This document shows, piece after piece, positions 7,319-14,870 of a DNA stretch of 27,803 nt. The DNA is taken from NCBI GenBank assembly GCA_964611145.1, contig CAZSYM010000032.1:1-27803 (forward strand). The letters are read 5' to 3'. The notes beneath the pieces were generated by a model. It was given only the letters and a program-made list of their open reading frames with translations, was not told the DNA's origin and did no database searches. The position numbers were made by a program, and so were the translations under genes. How positions within the stretch are numbered: the first letter of the stretch is position 1; the number at the start of each line of letters is the position of its first letter. The stretch comes from WFQV01 sp964611145 (GTDB lineage: Bacteria > Bacteroidota > Ignavibacteria > Ignavibacteriales > Melioribacteraceae).

Positions 7319-7942
7319 TTATTCCACTTTTAATAAGGAAATTTCCCCTTCTTCTATTTCGATCTGTCGCTTCGTTGCCTCTTCCAAAGTTTTTGTGAAC
7401 CGAGAATATTCGTCAACGGGAATGTGGGCATGAATTACGGGACGATTGCCGAGGAAGTCGTTTCTAATTTCTCGTGCTTTGAAAAGATTTAATAGGCGGT
7501 GTACTTGATTGGAATGTTCGTAATCGAACGTTATGCGAGCAAGCTTGAAAATTCCCAATTCTCTCTTTTGGGCGTTTTCGAGTGTTCCGTGTGCGGTTTG
7601 ATAATAAGCGTTTCCGAGAGGTCCCACCCCGAGTTTGGTTCCGCCGAAATAACGAATTACAATTAACAGTACATTTGTCAAATTGAAATGATTGATAGCG
7701 TTTAGTATGCGTATTCCCGCCGTGCCGTTCGGTTCTCCGTCGTCGGAGTATTTTTCCGTACCGCCGAAAATTTTGTAAGCATAACAGTGATGTGTGGCAT
7801 CGAAAAATTCCTTGCGGATTTTTTCCAAAATCTTTTCAGCTTCTTCTTTGCTTGTTACGGGATAAGCTTTTCCTAAAAAAAGTGAACCCTTTTCTTTGTA
7901 TTTGCTTTCCGCTTCCGTATCTATTGATTGAAGTTTTTCCAT
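7319..7942 (-). CDS. YigZ/IMPACT family protein
   Basis: 207 residues of the IMPACT family (YigZ of E. coli, YvyE of B. subtilis). The N-terminal UPF0029 domain has EEAEKILEKIRKEFFDATHHCYAYKI followed by the diagnostic DDGEPNGTAGIRIL, then VLLIVIRYFGGTKLGVGPLGNAYY. The C-terminal ferredoxin-like domain (DUF1949 type) spans about residues 135-200. The biochemical role in bacteria is unsettled; a link to translation stress is suggested by the eukaryotic relative. It is a single gene, convergent with rpoZ and divergent from uvrA; the ribosome site before its ATG is poor. Confidence 0.92.
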   Translation of the reverse strand: MEKLQSIDTEAESKYKEKGSLFLGKAYPVTSKEEAEKILEKIRKEFFDATHHCYAYKIFGGTEKYSDDGEPNGTAGIRILNAINHFNLTNVLLIVIRYFGGTKLGVGPLGNAYYQTAHGTLENAQKRELGIFKLARITFDYEHSNQVHRLLNLFKAREIRNDFLGNRPVIHAHIPVDEYSRFTKTLEEATKRQIEIEEGEISLLKVE

Positions 7943-7978
7943 TCTGTACCGTGGCTAAAAAATAATTTCGTGATAAAA

Positions 7979-8007
7979 TTGATTTTAAATTAAGGTATTA
8001 CTAAAAT
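7979..8007 (+). promoter_or_regulatory. Predicted promoter for the uvrA operon
   Basis: TTGATT at 7979-7984, a 17-base spacer, then TAAAAT at 8002-8007. The transcript would start near 8014 and carry a leader of about 68 bases that includes the hairpin at 8032-8064. I see no LexA-like palindrome on or beside the promoter. Confidence 0.45.
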
Positions 8008-8031
8008 AAAAGTTTAATTTAAATAAATCAT

Positions 8032-8064
8032 TTTAACCGCTTGGATTTTTTAAGCGGTGTTAAA
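8032..8064 (+). promoter_or_regulatory. Hairpin in the uvrA leader
   Basis: TTTAAC (8032-8037) pairs with GTTAAA (8059-8064), and CGCTT (8038-8042) pairs with AAGCG (8052-8056), with a 2-base bulge on the right side and a 9-base loop. The stem of 11 pairs ends 17 bases before the uvrA ATG. There is no T run after it, so it is not a plain terminator. It may protect the mRNA or limit ribosome access. Confidence 0.4.
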
Positions 8065-8081
8065 CGGACGATAAAGTAGCG

Positions 8082-10922
8082 ATGAATGATAAAATCGTAA
8101 TAAAAGGTGCTCGCGAGCATAATCTTAAGAATATAGATTTGGAAATACCGAGGGATGCTTTTGTTGTTATTACTGGACTTTCCGGCTCGGGCAAATCTTC
8201 TCTTGCTTTCGATACAATATACGCGGAAGGACAACGCCGTTATATAGAATCTCTCTCCGTTTATGCCAGACAATTTCTGAATGTGTTGGAAAAGCCCGAA
8301 GTGGATTTGATAGAAGGGCTGAGCCCCGCAATTTCCATAGAACAAAAGGTAACTACTGGCAATCCGCGCTCGACAGTCGGAACTGTTACGGAAATATACG
8401 ATTATCTAAGACTTCTTTACGCAAGAGTGGGTAAGCCTTATTGTTACGTTTGCGGGTCTCCGATAGAAAAGCAATCCAGCGAGCAAATCCTTGCCAATGT
8501 TCTCGACAAATACTCCGAGAAAAGAATTGCTATCCTTGCTCCCGTGGTTAAAGGACGCAAAGGTCATTATCGTGAATTGTTCGAAGAAATATTGCGGGAT
8601 GGTTTCCTCCGCGTGCGAGTTGACGGTACTATTGTCGAAATTGAAAGAGGGATGCAACTTGACCGCTACAAAATTCATGACATTGAAATCGTTGTTGACC
8701 GCTTGGTAGTTAGGGAAAAGGCGCGTTCCCGACTTTCCGAGTCTTTGGAAGTGGCGCTGAACTTCGGTGGAGGTAGTGTAATCGTAACGGACGGAAAGGA
8801 AGATAGCATTTATAGTCGTAACCTTGCTTGTCCGAAATGTGGTATAAGTTATCCCGAACTGGCGCCCAATTCTTTCTCTTTCAATTCCCCTTATGGAATG
8901 TGTCCCGATTGTAACGGCTTGGGCGAAAAGAACGAAATCGATTTGGACCTCGTAGTGCCCGATTGGGATTTAACGATAAACGAAGGTGGCTTGGCTCCTT
9001 TGGGTAAACCGCGGAAAATTTGGATTTTTAGTCAGCTCGAGGGCTTGGCGGAATATCTCGGCTTCGATTTCGATACGAAGTTGAAAGATTTAACTTCGGA
9101 GCAATTGAATGTGTTAATGCATGGCAGCGAAGATAAAATTCCCTTTGAATACAGATATGCCCAAGGTAAATCCGTAGTTTATAAACATAAATTCGGCGGA
9201 ATCTTTAATTATATCAAGCATTACTACGAAAATACCTCGTCGAACAAGATTCGTGAATGGGCGGAATCTTTTATGCGAACAAAAACTTGTTCGACGTGCA
9301 ACGGAGGACGATTGCGAAAAGAATCTCTCTCGGTGAAAATCGCGGGAAAAAATATTGCCGAAGTTACCGCTCTTTCGATAGAGCGGGCAAAGGAATTTTT
9401 TGAAAATCTGGAATTTAGCGAACGTGAAGAGATAATAGCGCGACAAATAGTTAAGGAAATCAAAGAAAGGCTCGATTTCCTTTTGAATGTGGGATTGGGT
9501 TATTTGACTTTGGGACGCTCTGCGCGCACTCTTTCCGGTGGAGAGGCGCAAAGAATAAGACTTGCTACTCAAATCGGGTCTCAATTGGCGGGTGTGCTTT
9601 ACGTCTTGGACGAACCCAGTATAGGCTTACATCAAAGCGACAATATCAAACTGATATCTTCTCTAAAAAAATTACGGGACTTGGGAAATACTATTATTGT
9701 TGTGGAACATGACCGCGAAACAATTGAAAGCTCGGATTTTATTGTGGATTTGGGACCCGGCGCGGGTGAGCATGGCGGTAAAGTGTGTGTCGCCGATTTT
9801 ACCGAGAACATTCTTAAGAACGGTTATGACGATAAATCCCTTACCGTGCAGTATTTGAAAAACCGCAAGAAAATTTCAATTCCCGATGTTCGTCGGAAAG
9901 GAAGCGGTAAAAGTATTAAAATATTCGGAGCGAGGGGGAATAATCTGAAAAATATCGATGTGGAAATTCCGCTCGGTACTTTTACCGCGGTTACGGGAGT
10001 TAGCGGTTCGGGGAAATCTTCTCTGGTGAACGATACGCTCGTTCGCATTTTAATGAAAAAGTTTTATAATTCAAAAGTTGTTCCCCTTCCTTATGATAAG
10101 ATTGAGGGGCTTGAAAATATCGATAAAATAATTGAAATAGATCAATCACCCATTGGGAGGACGCCGCGTTCCAATCCCGCAACTTATATCGGAGTTTTTA
10201 CTTTCATTCGTGACCTTTTTGCACAATTGCCCGAGGCAAGGATGCGAGGCTATAAACCGGGGCGCTTCAGTTTTAATGTGAAAGGAGGACGTTGCGAAGT
10301 ATGCGGCGGCGATGGTGTAATTAGAATCGAAATGAATTTTCTGCCTGATGTGTTTGTTACCTGCGAAGAATGCAAGGGCAAACGATATAACCAAGAGACC
10401 TTGGAAGTCCTTTATAAAACCAAATCTATTGCCGACGTGCTGGAAATGACCGTTGAGGAAGCTCTCCGATTCTTTTCCGATTCGCCCCGTATAAAAAGGA
10501 AATTACAAGCTCTGTACGATGTCGGTTTGGGCTATATTAAACTTGGACAACAAGCCACAACACTTTCCGGAGGCGAGGCTCAACGCGTAAAACTTGCGGC
10601 GGAATTGAGTAAGGTAAGCACCGGTAAAACTCTCTACGTATTGGACGAACCCACAACCGGTTTGCATTTCGAAGACGTGAGAGTTCTCTTGAATGTCTTG
10701 AACAAATTGGTTGATAAAGGGAATACGGTTATTATTGTGGAACATAATCTTGATGTTATTAAAATTGCCGACTATATTATAGATTTGGGACCTGGCGGAG
10801 GTGAACATGGTGGGGAAGTAGTGGCAACCGGAACACCGGAGGAAATAGCCCGGAACCCCGAAAGTATTACGGGAAAATATTTGTTAAAAGAATTAAATCG
10901 GAAGGAAGTTGCGAATGAATAA
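8082..10922 (+). CDS. uvrA: Excinuclease ABC subunit A
   Basis: 946 residues, the full length of UvrA, the DNA-damage sensor of nucleotide excision repair. The first Walker A, GLSGSGKSS, is at residues 32-40 and the second, GVSGSGKSS, near residue 640. ABC signatures are LSGGEAQRIRLATQIGS and LSGGEAQRVKLAAELSK, each followed by VLDEP with GLH. Zinc-binding pairs are visible: CYVC in the first part, CPKC with CPDC, CSTC, and CEVC with CEEC near residues 750-770. The start is ATG; the ribosome site is weak and the leader can fold. It is the first gene of a four-gene unit and overlaps the next gene by 8 bases (ATGAATAA). Confidence 0.98.
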   Translation: MNDKIVIKGAREHNLKNIDLEIPRDAFVVITGLSGSGKSSLAFDTIYAEGQRRYIESLSVYARQFLNVLEKPEVDLIEGLSPAISIEQKVTTGNPRSTVGTVTEIYDYLRLLYARVGKPYCYVCGSPIEKQSSEQILANVLDKYSEKRIAILAPVVKGRKGHYRELFEEILRDGFLRVRVDGTIVEIERGMQLDRYKIHDIEIVVDRLVVREKARSRLSESLEVALNFGGGSVIVTDGKEDSIYSRNLACPKCGISYPELAPNSFSFNSPYGMCPDCNGLGEKNEIDLDLVVPDWDLTINEGGLAPLGKPRKIWIFSQLEGLAEYLGFDFDTKLKDLTSEQLNVLMHGSEDKIPFEYRYAQGKSVVYKHKFGGIFNYIKHYYENTSSNKIREWAESFMRTKTCSTCNGGRLRKESLSVKIAGKNIAEVTALSIERAKEFFENLEFSEREEIIARQIVKEIKERLDFLLNVGLGYLTLGRSARTLSGGEAQRIRLATQIGSQLAGVLYVLDEPSIGLHQSDNIKLISSLKKLRDLGNTIIVVEHDRETIESSDFIVDLGPGAGEHGGKVCVADFTENILKNGYDDKSLTVQYLKNRKKISIPDVRRKGSGKSIKIFGARGNNLKNIDVEIPLGTFTAVTGVSGSGKSSLVNDTLVRILMKKFYNSKVVPLPYDKIEGLENIDKIIEIDQSPIGRTPRSNPATYIGVFTFIRDLFAQLPEARMRGYKPGRFSFNVKGGRCEVCGGDGVIRIEMNFLPDVFVTCEECKGKRYNQETLEVLYKTKSIADVLEMTVEEALRFFSDSPRIKRKLQALYDVGLGYIKLGQQATTLSGGEAQRVKLAAELSKVSTGKTLYVLDEPTTGLHFEDVRVLLNVLNKLVDKGNTVIIVEHNLDVIKIADYIIDLGPGGGEHGGEVVATGTPEEIARNPESITGKYLLKELNRKEVANE

Positions 10923-11271
10923 GACCATTACGGAATTTAAGAAATATCGCACCGAAATGAATGAAAAAATTCTTAATTCGGGTTTTAGGGATTTTAAAAA
11001 ATTCTTTGCTCTGGATAATAAGGCGTTTCTCGAAGGCGCCTTGCCTGCGAAAGTTAAGGAGTTGATGGGGCTTGTCGCTTCAATGGTTTTGCGTTGCGAT
11101 GATTGTATTTTGTATCATATAGACCGTGCCGTATCGGAAGGAGCGACGAGGGAAGAATTTCACGAGGTTTTTAATATTGCCTTGATAGTGGGCGGCTCGA
11201 TTGTAATTCCGCATTTGCGGTATGCCTTTGAACAAATGGAAAATTTAATAGAGGAGAAAGAAAATGAATGA
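10915..11271 (+). CDS. Carboxymuconolactone decarboxylase/AhpD-like protein
   Basis: 118 residues of the CMD/AhpD fold, an all-helical protein that often works as a thiol-disulfide peroxidase partner. The active-site pattern is clear: Glu49, Cys61, Cys64 and His68 (ELMGLVASMVLRCDDCILYHID), with the same spacing as Glu118, Cys130, Cys133 and His137 of mycobacterial AhpD. The AhpD residue His132 corresponds to Asp63 here. I chose the ATG at 10915 over the in-frame TTG at 10909 because AAGGAAG stands 6-7 bases before the ATG and would touch the TTG. It overlaps both neighbours by 8 bases, so it belongs to the uvrA-rdgB unit. Its substrate is unknown. Confidence 0.88.
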   Translation: MNKTITEFKKYRTEMNEKILNSGFRDFKKFFALDNKAFLEGALPAKVKELMGLVASMVLRCDDCILYHIDRAVSEGATREEFHEVFNIALIVGGSIVIPHLRYAFEQMENLIEEKENE

Positions 11272-12619
11272 CGCCATTTTAATTATTCCGAAGGAAATTG
11301 TTACTGCCAACGACGATAATGAAATCATTCGCAACGGTGCGGTTGAAGTTCGCAACGGTAAGATTGTTGCTATTTATCGGCAAGGGGAGTTTGCCAAAGA
11401 GAATTTTGATGGCGAGGTGCTTGAAGAACCGACACTTACGTTAATTCCCGGCTTTGTTCAAACTCATGTGCATTTGTGCCAAACGTTGTTCCGTGGCTTG
11501 GCGGATGATTTACTGTTGCTGGATTGGTTGCAAAAGAGAATTTTCCCGATGGAAAATGCCCATTCTCCCGATTCTCTTCGAGCCTCGGCAAGATTGGGAA
11601 TAAACGAATTGACGAAAAGCGGAACTACCACTATAATGGATATGGGAACTATCCGCCATGAGGAAGTTATATTTGAGGAATTGATTTACTCCGGTATAAG
11701 AGCTTTTGCGGGGAAATGTATGGTGGATAGAAACGATTTGCTCCCGAACTTCAAAGAAAGTACCGAGGATAGTCTGCGTTCTTCGGTGGAATTGGCAAAG
11801 GCTTTTCATAATGTTGAAGATGGCAGAATAAAATATGCTTTCGCTCCGCGCTTCGTCCTTTCGTGCAGCGAGGAATTGCTTAGAGAAACGGTTGACGCCG
11901 TGAAGGATTTCCCCGGAGCAATGTATCATACGCACGCCTCGGAAAATAAAGGCGAAATAGAGGAAGTGCGACGTTTGACCGGTATGGAAAACATAGAGTA
12001 TTTTAATTCCATTGGAGCATTGGGCGATAGGACGTTGTTAGCGCACGGAATCCATGTCAATGAAAAAGAAAGAGAAATTTTGAGAAGAACCCGAACACGA
12101 ATCGCCCATTGCCCTTCGGCAAATCTCAAATTGGGTTCTGGTATTGCCAATATTCCCACTTATTTGGAAGAGGGGATAAGTATTTCTTTGGGCGCGGATG
12201 GCGCTCCGTGTAATAATAATTTGAATATGTTTACCGAAATGCGACTTGCCGCTTTGATTCAAAAACCGATTCATTCGCCTGTTGCAATGGATGCTTTGAC
12301 GGTCTTTCGCCTTGCTACAATTGAAGGAGCCAAGGCATTGCATATCGAAGAAGAAACGGGAAGTATCGAGGTGGGGAAAAAAGCCGATATGGTCTTGTTA
12401 AATCTGAACGTACCTACAGCCAGCTTGCTGGATGAGGATGCGAATATTTATTCCGATATTGTTTATTCCGCCAATAGAGATAATGTGAAATATGTTTTTG
12501 TAGAAGGCAAAACGATTGTGGCGAAAGGGGAATCGTTGATTTATGACGAGGAAAAACTTTTTGCCGAGGGAAAATCCGAATTGCAAAAGTTGCTCGAAAG
12601 GGCGGAGGTAGATTTTTAA
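11264..12619 (+). CDS. Amidohydrolase, MtaD/5'-deoxyadenosine deaminase-like
   Basis: 451 residues of the amidohydrolase superfamily, in the MtaD/SsnA/AtzA-related group that deaminates adenosine-type compounds such as S-adenosylhomocysteine, 5'-methylthioadenosine or 5'-deoxyadenosine. Metal and catalytic residues can be seen: His68 and His70 in QTHVHLCQTLFRG, His224 and Glu227 in HTHASENKGE, His261 or His264 in LLAHGIHV, His282 in IAHCPSANLKLGSG, and Asp312 in LGADGAPCNNN. The C-terminus returns to the small beta domain (GSIEVGKKADMVLLNL and the final VEGKTIVAKG). ATG with GAGGAG ahead. It overlaps the upstream gene by 8 bases and shares TAATG with rdgB. The exact substrate cannot be read from sequence. 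Confidence 0.88.
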   Translation: MNDAILIIPKEIVTANDDNEIIRNGAVEVRNGKIVAIYRQGEFAKENFDGEVLEEPTLTLIPGFVQTHVHLCQTLFRGLADDLLLLDWLQKRIFPMENAHSPDSLRASARLGINELTKSGTTTIMDMGTIRHEEVIFEELIYSGIRAFAGKCMVDRNDLLPNFKESTEDSLRSSVELAKAFHNVEDGRIKYAFAPRFVLSCSEELLRETVDAVKDFPGAMYHTHASENKGEIEEVRRLTGMENIEYFNSIGALGDRTLLAHGIHVNEKEREILRRTRTRIAHCPSANLKLGSGIANIPTYLEEGISISLGADGAPCNNNLNMFTEMRLAALIQKPIHSPVAMDALTVFRLATIEGAKALHIEEETGSIEVGKKADMVLLNLNVPTASLLDEDANIYSDIVYSANRDNVKYVFVEGKTIVAKGESLIYDEEKLFAEGKSELQKLLERAEVDF

Positions 12620-13221
12620 TGAAAATAATTTTTGCCACCGGTAACAAAAATAAATTTGCGGAAGTTCAAAAAATTTTCGAAGGGACTAATGTGGAATTAT
12701 TGCCACTTTCCAAATTGCCCGAAATACCCGATATTATTGAGGATGGAGAAACATTCGAGGAGAATTCCTTGATAAAGGTTAAAACTGTATTCGAGCATTT
12801 CGGAATTCCCGCCATTGGGGACGATACGGGACTGGTGGTGGAACAACTTGACGGAGCGCCCGGTGTGTTTTCGGCAAGATATGCGGGCGAAAATGCGAGT
12901 TATGAAGCTAATAATAAGAAATTGTTGAAGGAATTAAGCAATTTCCCTTTCCCGCATCGTGCCGAATTCGTTTGTGTTGCGACTTATTACGACGGGCAAA
13001 ACACTGTTTCCGCAACGGGAAAGCTCGAGGGGGAAATAATCCGTGAATATCGCGGGCAAAACGGCTTTGGATATGATCCGATTTTTAAACCGCTTGGCTT
13101 CGATAAAACCCTTGCGGAAATTACTCTTGAGGAGAAGAATAAAATTAGCCATCGCGGGAAAGCCTTCCGCGCCTTGCTTTACAAACTTTTGGAGCAAGGG
13201 ATTATAAAGGAAATAGCCTAA
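12619..13221 (+). CDS. rdgB: XTP/dITP diphosphatase, RdgB/HAM1 family
   Basis: 200 residues. It hydrolyses non-canonical purine triphosphates (dITP, ITP, XTP) to monophosphates and so keeps deaminated bases out of DNA and RNA. Signatures: IIFATGNKNKFAEVQKIFE at the start, IEDGETFEENSLIKV, PAIGDDTGLVVEQLDGAPGVFSARYAGE, GFGYDPIF, and KNKISHRGKAFRAL near the end. Its ATG overlaps the TAA of the amidohydrolase gene by one base, so translation is coupled. It ends 3 bases before the stop of the convergent ubiE gene, and no terminator is visible in between. Confidence 0.97.
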   Translation: MKIIFATGNKNKFAEVQKIFEGTNVELLPLSKLPEIPDIIEDGETFEENSLIKVKTVFEHFGIPAIGDDTGLVVEQLDGAPGVFSARYAGENASYEANNKKLLKELSNFPFPHRAEFVCVATYYDGQNTVSATGKLEGEIIREYRGQNGFGYDPIFKPLGFDKTLAEITLEEKNKISHRGKAFRALLYKLLEQGIIKEIA

Positions 13222-13224
13222 TTA

Positions 13225-13917
13225 TTATTTTTCCGCTATCACCACCTGTACGATTCCCAGTGTTAGGGAGTAATACTCCACATGGGAAAATCCCGCTTCC
13301 TTAAAAAGGGCGGGGAGATTTATAGTTCTATCGAATTCATGAACGGATTCCTGGAAATAATCGTATGCTTGCGGGTCTTTGGAAACGGCACGTCCCACTT
13401 TTGTTATTACCTTTGCAAAATAAAAATCGAACAGTTTTTTAATTATCTTATTTCGTGGCATTCGGAATTCGATTACCGTAACTTTCCCTTTTTCACTTAA
13501 GACTCGTTTGAAGGATTTAAAGCTCTCTTTTATATCGTAGAAGTTTCTCACGCCAAAGGCAACGGTGATATTCGTAAAGGCCTCGTTTTTGAAAGGTAAA
13601 TTTTCCGCTACGCATTGCACGGTTTTGCCTTTTACCGCCGGTGCTTTCGTTTCGAAAAGTTTGAGCATGTTTAGGGATAGGTCTGCTCCGACTATTTTTT
13701 TTACTCCGTGATTTTTCATCGCTTCTATTGCCACATCGCCCGTACCACAAGCGACATCCAAAAGTTTCGATTCGGAGGAAATGCCCGTTAGTTTAAGCGC
13801 CTTTTTGCGCCAGTAATAATCGATGCCCGCGCTGAAAAAGTGATTTAGAAAATCATATCTCGCACTGATTGAATCGAAAATTCTTTTGACTTGATTCTTT
13901 TTATTTTCTCCGTTCAT
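13225..13917 (-). CDS. menG: Demethylmenaquinone/ubiquinone C-methyltransferase
   Basis: 230 residues of the UbiE/MenG family, which uses S-adenosylmethionine to methylate the quinone ring in the last step of menaquinone (or in ubiquinone) synthesis at the membrane surface. Family signatures: FDSISARYDFLNHFFSAG followed by YYWRKKAL, the SAM motif LLDVACGTGDVAIEA, CVAENLPFKNEAFTNITVAFGVRNF and the late VTVIEFRMP. Length is normal. For an FCB bacterium menaquinone is the likely product, but this is inference. It is the last gene of the long minus-strand unit; its ATG overlaps the PAP2 stop by 4 bases (ATGA). It meets rdgB tail to tail. Confidence 0.95.
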   Translation of the reverse strand: MNGENKKNQVKRIFDSISARYDFLNHFFSAGIDYYWRKKALKLTGISSESKLLDVACGTGDVAIEAMKNHGVKKIVGADLSLNMLKLFETKAPAVKGKTVQCVAENLPFKNEAFTNITVAFGVRNFYDIKESFKSFKRVLSEKGKVTVIEFRMPRNKIIKKLFDFYFAKVITKVGRAVSKDPQAYDYFQESVHEFDRTINLPALFKEAGFSHVEYYSLTLGIVQVVIAEK

Positions 13918-14870
13918 TTATTTCCTTCGTTGTTTTTTGAAAAGTTTATTTGACTTTGCCAATAGCGATAAAGCTTTTTGCCGCTCCATAGTGTAAAAAG
14001 CATGAAAATAAAACCTCCGAGTAAATCCGCTACGTAGTGGTAGCGCAAATAAACGGTGGAAAAAATCAAAAGTGAGCCGTCGATTAAAAAGAACCATCGC
14101 GATTTGGTTTTGAATTTTACGGATAAGTACATTACCAGCAAGGTCATTTGAGTGTGACCGCTGGGAAAAACGTCTCTCTGAACCTTTGCAATAGCCATGG
14201 CGTTTGGCATTGTGGAAGAGATGGATTCGCCCGCATTAACAATTTCCCTCAAGTAATTTGTGAGAAACAAGCCGGGTAATTCGTGATTTGTCGCCGCAAA
14301 ATTATGCAAAGTAAAGCGTGGTCCCACGGCGGGCACGAGGAAATAGCCTATGTAAGAAAGAACGAAGCCGTAAATTATGATGAACAATTCGTATTTTAAA
14401 TCCTCATACCGGTCGTTTAACATTAAATCAATCGCAAGGATAATCGGTAGAAAGAAAAAAGTAGCGTAAACAATTTGAAGAAGTTCGGTAAGATACGGAT
14501 TGGCTATTTTCATTAAAGCATGAGTAGGATAAACGCCGAAAATAAAATGGTCTATCGACATTAAAACATTGTCGTAATCGGTCGGATGAATGGGGTGAAC
14601 CATCAGATAAATTTCTTTGAAAGTAATCAGAACCAAAGGCGCGACGTACCAATAATGAAGTTGTTCCCAGAAAGTTTTTTGGGTTTTATTATCCATGTAG
14701 GCTACAAAGAAAACAAAAAGGATTAGAAGAGTGTTATAAAGAATCAATTCCGCCCATTGGGGCACGCGATTGTGATATATTAAATTTAAAGACGAAAGGA
14801 AAATGTAGAAAACGATTACTACGAAATCCGAAGGGAGTAAATATTTCAGTGTTTCCTTAATCTTGCGCAT
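13914..14870 (-). CDS. PAP2-family membrane phosphatase/phosphotransferase
   Basis: 318 residues with about six or seven membrane helices (for example FVVIVFYIFLSSLNLIY, LILYNTLLILFVFFVAYM, FIIIYGFVLSYIGYFLV). It belongs to the PAP2 superfamily, nearest to the PAP2_3 or inositolphosphotransferase-like branch. Visible motifs: LVPAVGPRF in place of the usual first motif region, FPSGHTQMTLL with the nucleophile-supporting histidine, and YLRYHYVADLLGG with the catalytic His and Asp. Such enzymes remove phosphate from lipid phosphates or pass a headgroup from one lipid to another. The substrate is not known; an isoprenoid or phospholipid is likely given the envelope location. TAATG junction with mgtE upstream, ATGA junction with the methyltransferase gene downstream. 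Confidence 0.88.
   Translation of the reverse strand: MRKIKETLKYLLPSDFVVIVFYIFLSSLNLIYHNRVPQWAELILYNTLLILFVFFVAYMDNKTQKTFWEQLHYWYVAPLVLITFKEIYLMVHPIHPTDYDNVLMSIDHFIFGVYPTHALMKIANPYLTELLQIVYATFFFLPIILAIDLMLNDRYEDLKYELFIIIYGFVLSYIGYFLVPAVGPRFTLHNFAATNHELPGLFLTNYLREIVNAGESISSTMPNAMAIAKVQRDVFPSGHTQMTLLVMYLSVKFKTKSRWFFLIDGSLLIFSTVYLRYHYVADLLGGFIFMLFTLWSGKKLYRYWQSQINFSKNNEGNK

Noticed and set aside
9114..9584. Long open frame on the minus strand inside uvrA
   Set aside because: It lies wholly opposite uvrA, gives a protein rich in Phe, Ser and Arg with no family features, and has no ribosome site. It is a shadow of the real gene.
10909..10914. TTG start for the AhpD-like gene
   Set aside because: The purine-rich ribosome site would be directly against the TTG; it fits the ATG 6 bases later.
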